Of a DNA stretch of 18,678 bases, positions 6,962 through 13,598 are shown in pieces. The stretch's first letter is position 1; each line of letters opens with the position of its first letter. Made by a program: the position numbers and the translations under genes. The stretch spans positions 1 to 18,678 of the forward strand of contig JBCCGR010000067.1 in the NCBI GenBank assembly GCA_039029195.1, read 5' to 3'. Source of the stretch: JBCCGR01 sp039029195. Lineage in GTDB: Bacteria; Pseudomonadota; Alphaproteobacteria; Rhizobiales; Rhizobiaceae. A model generated the notes under the pieces. It was not told the origin of the DNA, made no database searches, and was given only the letters and a program-made list of their open reading frames with translations.

Positions 6962-7189
6962 CCTTGCGGGCAGGGCTATCGCATTTGAGTATCTTTCTTG
7001 ATTTTCAGGCTCTGTTGTTTCCCTCCCTCAGCGGGGGAGGGTGTCGTCGCAAGACGGCGGGTGGGGGTGAAAACGGCCAAAATTCCCACCCGTCACGGCT
7101 TCGCCGCGCCGCCCTCCCCTTTGATAAAGGGGACGGAAACGGAAAGCCTGACGGCGAAACTCCCATATTCTATAGCCCTGCTCGCAAGG
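6962..7189 (+). repeat. Palindromic interspersed repeat, copy D (complete, 228 bp)
   Basis: The only copy with both outer arms: CCTTGCGGGCAGGGCTAT (6962-6979) and, inverted at 7172-7189, its complement with one mismatch. Inside are a second arm pair (TCAGGCT at 7005-7011; AGCCTGA at 7145-7151, extended by GTTTCC...GGAAAC) and TCCCTC...GGGGAGGG. Hairpin 1 is GTCGTC-GCAA-GACGGC (7043-7058) and hairpin 2 is CACGGC-TTC-GCCGCG (7094-7108). GGGTGGG and CCCACCC pair between them. There is no open reading frame of note, so it would be non-autonomous, MITE- or REP/BIME-like. Confidence 0.88.
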
Positions 7190-7226
7190 GTGAGATTGGA
7201 GGCAGGTTGCGAATTCACGGAATGGG

Positions 7227-7247
7227 TCGTCGGGTCAAGCCCAACGA
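7227..7247. repeat. Short hairpin repeat next to element D
   Basis: TCGTCGGG-TCAAG-CCCAACGA forms a hairpin with a single mismatch, followed by TGACAG. Small palindromes of this kind (GTCGGGTCAAGCCCGACGATGACAG type) are, from memory, common between genes in alphaproteobacteria. Only one copy is clear in this window. Confidence 0.55.
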
Positions 7248-7327
7248 TGACAGTTGGAGAGACGCAAAGTGTGTCCTCGCGATTTGCGTTTTGAAATTTG
7301 GACGAGCGAATTCCCTCAACTTGATCC

Positions 7328-8398
7328 CTACCGCGTCAGTGCGCGCACCACGTCTTCCGTATCGATGATGCCGATGGTGGTACCGTTTTCTTCCACCAGC
7401 ACCGGAAGACCTGTAGCAAGTTGTGCCTCCATGACCTGCCGAATGGGTGTATCGGCTTCCACAAGGCCAAACGTCCCGGAGGTCAGCGGCGCCTCGCCAA
7501 GACGCACCACCTCGCCGCCGGACGGGCGCTCATCGGGGCGGTAGATGTCACCGGCCCGCATCACCGCGAGCGGGTTCATGTGAGCCACAAATTCGGCCAC
7601 ATAGTCGCTCTCGGGATTGAGGATGATTTCCTGCGCTGTGCCCGTTTGCACGATGCGGCCACCTTCCATAATCGCGATGCGATTGCCGATCTTGAGGGCC
7701 TCATCAAGGTCGTGCGACACAAAAATGATCGTGCGCTTCAGTTCCGATTGAAGCTCTAACAGGTCATCCTGCAACTTGTCCCGGATCAGGGGATCGAGGG
7801 CCGAAAACGGCTCATCCATCAGCAGAATTGGAGCGTTGGTGGCGAAAGCACGGGCCAACCCAACGCGTTGTTGCATACCACCGGAGAGTTCGTTGACCCG
7901 CCGGTCTGCCCAGTCTGACAGTCCCACCAGGTCAAGCTGTGCCGCAACCGTTTTCTGTCGTTCCGGCTTTGAAATGCCAGCAACTTCAAGTCCGAACCCG
8001 ACATTTTCAGCCACGCTGCGCCAGGGCAGCAGACCAAACTGCTGGAACACCATGGCCACCCGCTTCTGGCGCAGGTTTCTCAGGGTCGCTGATGGGCAGG
8101 TGGCAGGATTGACGCTACTGCCATCCTCCATGCGAACCAGCGTTTCGCCGCGAATGACGGGATTGAGCCCGTTAACGGCCCGCAGGAGCGTTGATTTGCC
8201 TGAACCCGAGAGCCCCATGAGAACGACGATTTCGCCTTCATGAATGTCGAGTGTCGCGCCCGCCACGCCCAGAACCTGCTCGGTTTTCGCCTGGATTTCG
8301 GAGCGGCTGAGACCCTGATCAATCAGCGGCAGAGCGGTTTTTGGTTTCTGGCCGAAGACGATGTCGACATCTTTGAACTGAACAATTGGTTCACTCAT
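7328..8398 (-). CDS. choV: Choline ABC transporter ATP-binding protein
   Basis: ATPase of the choline importer, 356 aa, of the ProV/OpuAA type. Visible motifs: Walker A G62-LSGSGKST-70, Q-loop Gln120 (VFQQFG), signature LSGGMQQR at 171-178, Walker B ILLMDEP at 191-197, D-loop SALD and switch His229 (VSHD). The insertion before Walker A (about 17-45) is typical of quaternary-amine importers. The C-terminal 80 residues include one CBS-like stretch (about 310-355: VLVEENGTTIGIIDTEDVV), shorter than the two CBS domains of ProV. The ATG overlaps the permease stop by 4 nt (ATGA), so the two are translationally coupled. It is the last gene of choX-choW-choV; the choline assignment rests on ChoX. Confidence 0.93.
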   Translation of the reverse strand: MSEPIVQFKDVDIVFGQKPKTALPLIDQGLSRSEIQAKTEQVLGVAGATLDIHEGEIVVLMGLSGSGKSTLLRAVNGLNPVIRGETLVRMEDGSSVNPATCPSATLRNLRQKRVAMVFQQFGLLPWRSVAENVGFGLEVAGISKPERQKTVAAQLDLVGLSDWADRRVNELSGGMQQRVGLARAFATNAPILLMDEPFSALDPLIRDKLQDDLLELQSELKRTIIFVSHDLDEALKIGNRIAIMEGGRIVQTGTAQEIILNPESDYVAEFVAHMNPLAVMRAGDIYRPDERPSGGEVVRLGEAPLTSGTFGLVEADTPIRQVMEAQLATGLPVLVEENGTTIGIIDTEDVVRALTR

Positions 8399-9240
8399 GG
8401 CTTGCGACCCTCCCGGGCGCGCAGCAGCCGATCAAGCAGAATTGCGACAATCACAATCACAAAGCCTGCCTCAAAACCGAGCGAGGTGTTCACGGTGTTG
8501 AGCGCTCGCACGACGGGCTTGCCCAGCCCATCTGCGCCAACCAGTGCTGCAATCACCACCATCGAAAGCGACAGCATGATGGTCTGGGTGAGGCCGGCCA
8601 TGATCTGCGGCATGGCGTAAGGCAATTCGATTTTCCAGAGCAGTTGCCGCGGAGAAGAGCCAAACGCTTGGCCCGCTTCGATCAGGTTCTTCGGTGTCGA
8701 CGAAATGCCCAGATGGGTCAGCCGGATGGAGGCAGGGATGACAAACACGACCGTCGCCACCAACCCGGGCACCATGCCAATGCCGAAAAAGATAATCGCC
8801 GGAATGAGATAGACGAAGGTCGGCAGGGTCTGCATGAGGTCGAGAATGGGCCGCGCGATTGTGAATGCCCACGGTCTGTGCGCCAGCGCAATCCCGATCG
8901 GCACGCCAATTGCCATGCAGATGATGGCCGAGGCCACCACCAGCGTGAGCGTTTCGGTGGTCTCTTCCCAATAGCCCTGATTGATGATGAACAGTAGCCC
9001 GAGCGCGATGATCGCGGCAAAGGTGAAGGAACGGCGCAGGAAAAAGGCGAGGGCGGTTATGGCGGCCACCGCGATCAACGGGTGTGGTGCTTGAAAGCAC
9101 CAGAGCAGGGCATCAATCAGCCAGCCGAGCCCGGTTTCAAGCGGGATGAAAAAGAACCCGCCATTGTCGGTCAACCAGTCGACAAAGGTCTTTGACCATT
9201 TGCCGACCGGGATTTTTTCGTCTGTCAGCCAGTCCATCAT
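8395..9240 (-). CDS. choW: Choline ABC transporter permease
   Basis: Inner-membrane permease of 281 aa, ProW/OpuAB type. A hydrophilic N-terminus (1-30) is followed by several transmembrane segments. The ABC coupling (EAA) loop is EAGQAFGSSPRQLLWKI (about 193-209), leading into ELPYAMPQIMAG. The conserved LDLMQTLPTFVYLIP segment lies in mid-protein. Two ATGs in tandem (9240 and 9237) could start it; no strong ribosome site is visible. It begins 25 bp after the choX stop and overlaps choV by 4 nt, giving one operon. It works as a dimer with ChoV to pass choline delivered by ChoX. Confidence 0.93.
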   Translation of the reverse strand: MMDWLTDEKIPVGKWSKTFVDWLTDNGGFFFIPLETGLGWLIDALLWCFQAPHPLIAVAAITALAFFLRRSFTFAAIIALGLLFIINQGYWEETTETLTLVVASAIICMAIGVPIGIALAHRPWAFTIARPILDLMQTLPTFVYLIPAIIFFGIGMVPGLVATVVFVIPASIRLTHLGISSTPKNLIEAGQAFGSSPRQLLWKIELPYAMPQIMAGLTQTIMLSLSMVVIAALVGADGLGKPVVRALNTVNTSLGFEAGFVIVIVAILLDRLLRAREGRKP

Positions 9241-9265
9241 GATGTGCTGTCAGACGCAGGCCGAT

Positions 9266-10207
9266 TTAAAGACCAAGTGCCGCTTTCACCGCAGCAGCGG
9301 CATCACCACCATCGCGGGTTTTCACGCCTGCGAGCCAGGACATGACCATGTCGGGGTTCTTTTTCATCCAAGCGTTTGCGGCCTTCGCAGGCTCTTCGCC
9401 ATCGTTGAGAATGGCGCCCATGATTTCGTTTTCCATGGCGAGCGAGAACTTCAGGTTCTTAAGCAGTGCGCCCACATTTTCGCACTCGGCAACATAGCCG
9501 GCACGAACGTTGGTGTAGACTGTTGCGCCACCAAGGTTTGGTCCGAAGAAATCATCGCCACCGGTGAGATAGCTCATCTCAAAGTTCGCGTTCATTGGAT
9601 GGGGTTCCCAGCCAAGGAAGACAACCGGCTCGCCGCGCTTGTTGGCACGAGCGACCTGCGCAAGCATGCCAGCCTCGGAAGACTCGGCCACTTCGAAGCC
9701 TTTGAGGCCAAAAGCGTTTTTCTCGATCATATCGAGGATCAGGCGGTTGCCGTCATTGCCGGGTTCGATGCCGTAGATTTTGCCATCGAGCTTGTCTTTG
9801 ATTTTCGCGATGTCGGCGAAATCTTTCACGCCCATGTCGGCGGCAACCTTGTTGACGGCGAGCGTGTATTTCGCGCCTTCAAGATTTTCGCGCACGGTCT
9901 CAACGGAACCATCCTCGCGATAGGGTTTGATGTCGCCTTCCATGGTTGGCATCCAGTTGCCGAGGAAGATATCGATGTCCTTATTTTTCAGGGAAACATA
10001 GGTGACCGGTACGGAAAGCACCTTGATGTCGGTCTCGTAGCCCAGCGCCTTCAGCACTTCTGTCGTCGCTTCGGTGGTGGCTGTGATATCGGTCCAGCCA
10101 ACGTCAGAAAATCGAACGGTTTTGCAGGTCTCGGCTTCAGCGAAGGCTTGGGTTGAAACCATTGCCATCGCAGTGGCGGCTGCGAGTTGAATGATTGTTT
10201 TTCTCAT
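9266..10207 (-). CDS. choX: Choline-binding periplasmic protein ChoX
   Basis: Substrate-binding protein of the choline importer, 313 aa, with a signal peptide (1-23, cleavage near AFA-EA). The residues that form the choline pocket of Sinorhizobium meliloti ChoX (W43, D45, W90, Y119, N156, W205) are all present at a constant offset of five: W38, D40, W85, Y114, N151, W200. The two cysteines that form the ChoX disulphide (33 and 247) also match as C28 and C242. This argues for choline rather than only glycine betaine or proline. Of two tandem ATGs, the one at 10207 has the better distance (6 nt) from AGGAG. The open frame extends to 10315, but that part lacks a signal peptide. It diverges from betI over 227 bp that carry the BetI-type operator. 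Confidence 0.95.
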   Translation of the reverse strand: MRKTIIQLAAATAMAMVSTQAFAEAETCKTVRFSDVGWTDITATTEATTEVLKALGYETDIKVLSVPVTYVSLKNKDIDIFLGNWMPTMEGDIKPYREDGSVETVRENLEGAKYTLAVNKVAADMGVKDFADIAKIKDKLDGKIYGIEPGNDGNRLILDMIEKNAFGLKGFEVAESSEAGMLAQVARANKRGEPVVFLGWEPHPMNANFEMSYLTGGDDFFGPNLGGATVYTNVRAGYVAECENVGALLKNLKFSLAMENEIMGAILNDGEEPAKAANAWMKKNPDMVMSWLAGVKTRDGGDAAAAVKAALGL

Positions 10208-10339
10208 CATCTGCTCCTGAATTACTTGCGCGGGCCCACAATTATGCTCAGCCAGCCCGCTCATCTCCCTGTGCCGGTTCATTGATACCGACTGTGTGCG
10301 ACATTCCAAACACAAAAGACATTCATGCGCAATTTTTTA

Positions 10340-10359
10340 TTGATTGGCCAGTCAATCAA
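10340..10359. promoter_or_regulatory. BetI-type operator between choX and betI
   Basis: TTGATTG-GCCAGT-CAATCAA is an inverted repeat with perfect 7-bp arms. It resembles the E. coli BetI site as I recall it (ATTGATTGGACGTTCAATAT): GATTGG, then C, then TCAAT at matching distances. It lies 75 bp upstream of betI and 132 bp upstream of choX, so one site could control uptake and oxidation together. Binding is inferred. Confidence 0.85.
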
Positions 10360-10434
10360 AATAAAGTAAAGCGACCCACCGTTGGGAGTGGTGTTTGCGC
10401 CAACGGTCAAAGAGCGTCCATGCGGAGCCACAAT

Positions 10435-11046
10435 ATGCCCAAAGTCGGAATGGAGCCCATACGTCGCAAAGCACTTGTTGATGCCGCGATTACGGCGATT
10501 GGCGAAAGCGGTTCGTTGGATGTGCGTGTGTCGGACATTGCCGGTATTGCCGGTGTTTCGCCCGCACTTGCCCATCACTATTTTGGCGGCAAGGAGCAGT
10601 TGCTCGAGGCGGCGCTGCGCCACATTCTGGTTCTGCTGAAAGCCGAGTTGCTGCCAAGGCTCGCAAAGTCTGAAACGCCGCGGGAAAGGCTTTCGGCCAT
10701 TGTTGCGGCGAGCTTTTCGCCTTCCCAGTTTGAACCGGCAACCATCTCCGCTTGGCTCAATTTCTATATTCAAGCCATGTCGAACGATAAGGCGGCGCGC
10801 CTTTTGAACATTTATGCGCGGCGGCTGCACGACAATCTGGTTCATGAATTTGTCCGGTTGATGCCCCGCGCAAAGGCTGAGCAACTTGCCGACAGCGTTG
10901 CAGCCCTTATCGACGGGTACTGGCTCCGATCGGCGCTCGGAACCCGCGCTGGCGGCGAAGAACGCGTGCGTGATGTCATTGAAACTTATATCGATTTATC
11001 GATTTCTCACGAAAATGGGTGCTGCACTCTTGAAGGAACAAAGTGA
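10435..11046 (+). CDS. betI: TetR-family regulator BetI
   Basis: Choline-responsive repressor of 203 aa, the usual BetI length. The N-terminus MPKVGMEPIRRKALVDAA is the BetI hallmark, and the helix-turn-helix spans about 31-52 (VSDIAGIAGVSPALAHHYFGGK). The C-terminal half (60-203) would bind ligand and dimerise. The ATG at 10435 has GGAG 7 nt upstream; the open frame continues back to 10195, but those residues do not belong to the family. It starts the betI-GST-betA operon and diverges from choXWV. In known systems BetI binds its operator without choline and is released by it; the palindrome at 10340-10359 fits that. Confidence 0.93.
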   Translation: MPKVGMEPIRRKALVDAAITAIGESGSLDVRVSDIAGIAGVSPALAHHYFGGKEQLLEAALRHILVLLKAELLPRLAKSETPRERLSAIVAASFSPSQFEPATISAWLNFYIQAMSNDKAARLLNIYARRLHDNLVHEFVRLMPRAKAEQLADSVAALIDGYWLRSALGTRAGGEERVRDVIETYIDLSISHENGCCTLEGTK

Positions 11047-11699
11047 TGGGCGACACAATCAAAATCTGGGGCAGAAAGACTTCCTCCAATGTTCAATCGG
11101 TCATGTGGATGGTTGCCGAACTAGGTCTTGATCATGAGCGTAAAGATGTGGGCGGAAAGTTCGGTGGCAACGATACGCCCGACTATCTGGCCATGAATCC
11201 CAACGGTCTGGTGCCGGTTCTGCAAGATGGCGATCTGGTGTTGTTCGAGAGCCATGCCATCGTTCGATATCTCGCTCGGCAGTATGGGGAAGGCCGGTTG
11301 TGCGCTGCCGATCCGGCCGGATTCGCTGCTGAGGACAAGTGGCTTGAATGGGCCAAGACGACTGTTTACCCGCCCCTGATCCCCGGTATTTTCTGGTCGC
11401 TCATTCGCACGCCCGCGGCGATGCGGGACATGGACAGGCTGGCGTCTGATGTGTCGGCGGTCCAACGGCTGGCGCGAATTGCCGATACGCAGCTTTCTTC
11501 GACCGGGTTCATGTGTGGCAATGCGCTTTCCATCGCAGACATTGGCTTTGGCGGGCTGCTTTATCGCTACTTCACGCTTGAGTTCGAGCGCGAAGAACTG
11601 CCCGCGCTTTCTGAATATTATCAAAAGCTTATCGAGCGCCCCGGCTATCGTGAGCACGTGATGATCGACTATTCGGAACTTAAGGCACCAGACGCATGA
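11046..11699 (+). CDS. Glutathione S-transferase family protein in the bet operon
   Basis: A 217-aa cytosolic GST. The thioredoxin-like N-terminal domain contains NPNGLVPVLQDGDLVLFESHAIVRYLA split as NPNGLVPVL (51-59, cis-Pro) and FESHAIVRYL (67-76, E68/S69 for glutathione binding), with Ser13/Ser14 as candidate catalytic residues. An all-helical C-terminal domain follows, with the SIADIGFGG motif. It overlaps betI (TGATG, ATG at 11046) and its stop overlaps the betA start by 4 nt, so all three genes are translated as a unit. It lacks the SSCSxRVRI motif of zeta-class enzymes, so it is not an obvious maleylacetoacetate isomerase for the homogentisate pathway. It occupies the place betB takes in most bet operons; its role with choline is unknown. 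Confidence 0.9.
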   Translation: MGDTIKIWGRKTSSNVQSVMWMVAELGLDHERKDVGGKFGGNDTPDYLAMNPNGLVPVLQDGDLVLFESHAIVRYLARQYGEGRLCAADPAGFAAEDKWLEWAKTTVYPPLIPGIFWSLIRTPAAMRDMDRLASDVSAVQRLARIADTQLSSTGFMCGNALSIADIGFGGLLYRYFTLEFEREELPALSEYYQKLIERPGYREHVMIDYSELKAPDA

Positions 11700-13381
11700 C
11701 CGGCGGAGCGGATCAATCTGCCATCGCCGGAAGCGCAGATTATGTGATCGTTGGATCAGGGTCGGCGGGATCTGTTGCGGCGAGCCGCCTGTCGGAAGAC
11801 GGAAAGCACTCTGTGATGGTGCTGGAATATGGTGGAACCGACATGGGCCCGCTGATCCAGATGCCGGCTGCATTGTCTTACCCCATGAATATGGGCCTCT
11901 ATGATTGGGGCTTTCGGAGCGTTCCGGAAAAGCATCTCAACAACCGTCAGTTGGCCACGCCGCGCGGCAAGGTGATTGGTGGATCCTCGTCCATTAACGG
12001 CATGGTCTATGTGCGCGGTCATGCCAAAGACTACGATCACTGGAATGACGCCGGGGCAACTGGCTGGTCCTATTCGGACGTGCTTCCCTATTTCCAACGG
12101 GCGGAAACTTCGCACGGTGGTGAAGCGGGATGGCGGGGAACCAACGGCCCGCTTCACGTCACGCGGGATGATGGAAAACACCCGTTGTTTCAAGCCTTTA
12201 TAGCTGCCGGCGAGCAGGCAGGCTTTCCTGTTACAGCAGACTATAACGGCTCGCAACAAGAAGGGTTCGGAGCATTTGAGCGGACGGTCTACAAGGGCCG
12301 ACGCTGGTCTACAGCGAATGCCTATCTGAAACCCGCCCTGAAGCGGCAGAACCTTTCGATGATGCGGTGTCTCGCCCGTCGCATTCTTTTCGATGGCAAC
12401 AAAGCCATCGGCGTTGAGATCCAGCGCGGCGATCGGGTTGAACGGGTGATGGCCAACCGCGAAGTGGTTCTTGCAGCATCTTCAATCAACACCCCGAAAT
12501 TGCTCATGATTTCCGGTGTGGGACCGGCTGAGCACCTCAAGTCTTTCGGAGTTGATGTGGTGGCGGATCGTCCTGGCGTCGGTTCCAATTTGCAGGACCA
12601 TCTGGAACTCTATATCCAGCAGGAATGTACCCAGCCAATCACTTTAAACTCAAAACTTGGTCTGATTTCCAAAGCGCTGATTGGGGCGGAATGGCTGTTC
12701 TTCAAGACCGGCGCGGGGGCGACAAATCACTTTGGTGCAACCGGTTTTGTGCGCTCCAAACCGGGCATCGATTATCCGGATATTCAGTTTCATTTTCTGC
12801 CGGCGGCCATTCGCTATGATGGCAAAGCACCGTCAGAAGGCCATGGATTTCAAGCGCATGTGGGGCCTATGCGCTCGAAATCCCGTGGCACGGTGCGGTT
12901 GTCATCCTCCGAGGTGACAGCCGCACCAGAAATCCATTTCAACTATATGAGCCATGAGGAAGACTGGCAGGACTTCCGCCATTGCATCCGGCTGACCCGT
13001 GAGATTTTTGAGCAAAACGCGTTCGATCCTTTCCGCGGGCGCGAGATTTCGCCTGGCGATCATGTGGTGAGCGATGAGGCGCTGAATGCCCACATCGCTG
13101 AACATGCCGAAAGCGCTTATCACCCATGCGGGACCGCGCGGCTTGGGCGGGCTGACGACCCTCAGGCCGTGGTCGATCCCGAATGCCGGGTGATCGGAAC
13201 CCAAGCTCTGCGGGTGATCGATACCTCAATCTTTCCACGCATCACCAACGGCAATCTCAACGGTGCCGCGATCATGTGTGCGGAGAAAGCGAGCGATCAC
13301 ATTCTGGGTCGTGATCCGGTCCCGAAAAGCAATCTGGAGCCCTGGATTAATCCCCGCTGGCAGGAGACGGATCGCGTCTGA
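11696..13381 (+). CDS. betA: Choline dehydrogenase (GMC oxidoreductase)
   Basis: FAD-dependent GMC enzyme of 561 aa, similar to BetA along its length; BetA oxidises choline to betaine aldehyde and can go on to glycine betaine. The dinucleotide fold GSGSAGSV is at 20-27 with E44 at the end of strand 2, and GKVIGGSSSINGMVYVRG (91-108) is the GMC signature. PGVGSNLQDHLE, EWLFFKTGAGATNHF and FNYMSHEEDWQDFR are BetA-like. The catalytic His is H476 (AYHPCGT) and the partner Asn lies in GNLN (520-522). After HPCGT, BetA usually has CKMG; here it is ARLG. An N-terminal extension of about 13 residues precedes the FAD fold. The start overlaps the GST stop by 4 nt. Another quaternary-amine alcohol as substrate cannot be excluded. 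Confidence 0.92.
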   Translation: MTGGADQSAIAGSADYVIVGSGSAGSVAASRLSEDGKHSVMVLEYGGTDMGPLIQMPAALSYPMNMGLYDWGFRSVPEKHLNNRQLATPRGKVIGGSSSINGMVYVRGHAKDYDHWNDAGATGWSYSDVLPYFQRAETSHGGEAGWRGTNGPLHVTRDDGKHPLFQAFIAAGEQAGFPVTADYNGSQQEGFGAFERTVYKGRRWSTANAYLKPALKRQNLSMMRCLARRILFDGNKAIGVEIQRGDRVERVMANREVVLAASSINTPKLLMISGVGPAEHLKSFGVDVVADRPGVGSNLQDHLELYIQQECTQPITLNSKLGLISKALIGAEWLFFKTGAGATNHFGATGFVRSKPGIDYPDIQFHFLPAAIRYDGKAPSEGHGFQAHVGPMRSKSRGTVRLSSSEVTAAPEIHFNYMSHEEDWQDFRHCIRLTREIFEQNAFDPFRGREISPGDHVVSDEALNAHIAEHAESAYHPCGTARLGRADDPQAVVDPECRVIGTQALRVIDTSIFPRITNGNLNGAAIMCAEKASDHILGRDPVPKSNLEPWINPRWQETDRV

Positions 13382-13392
13382 CGGTGATTGCT

Positions 13393-13428
13393 GACCAAGC
13401 GAAATCACTGTTTCGCCGCGAAATGGTC
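13393..13428 (+). terminator. Possible structured terminator after betA
   Basis: GACCA (13393-13397) pairs with TGGTC (13424-13428). Inside, GCGAAA-TCACTG-TTTCGC (13399-13416) forms a hairpin, and a second GCGAAA (13418-13423) could compete for the same TTTCGC. There is no T-run, so termination is uncertain. Confidence 0.3.
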
Positions 13429-13598
13429 GGGTATTTGCCGTCGGAATCCGGATTGTTGCCGCACGATTCGTGATAAATTTTGCTGAAGTTGGCGTCAATT
13501 TGCTCGGAAAATTGCCCAAAGTCCGTTCGTTTTTCTGAAAAATTGTTTTATGCCGATTGCAGCGGAAAGTGCTGCGACGGGCTGTGGGTTAAATCGGA

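Larger units (their letters stand above)
6847..7327. other. Intergenic stretch of 481 bp made largely of repeats
   Basis: No credible gene. It holds the complete palindromic element D (6962-7189) and, just to its right, a small hairpin repeat at 7227-7247. The 115 bp next to the LysE start should carry that gene's promoter, but I see no convincing -35/-10 pair. The 80 bp beyond the choV stop show no clear terminator apart from the repeats themselves. Confidence 0.65.

Noticed and set aside
1..7189. The four repeats as a CRISPR array
   Set aside because: The copies are 140-228 bp, kilobases apart, palindromic and not separated by uniform spacers; no cas gene is present.
9146..10156. 336-codon open frame on the plus strand
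   Set aside because: Antisense to choX and the start of choW, both strongly supported; the product has no family resemblance.
10195..10434. N-terminal extension of the betI open frame
   Set aside because: The BetI signature begins at 10435 with a good GGAG upstream. The extension would run through the operator and the divergent choX start.
11046..11699. GST as the missing maleylacetoacetate isomerase
   Set aside because: It lacks the zeta-class SSCSxRVRI motif and is translationally coupled to betI and betA, far from the homogentisate genes.
11121..11873. 250-codon open frame on the minus strand
   Set aside because: Opposite the GST and betA genes; no domain visible.
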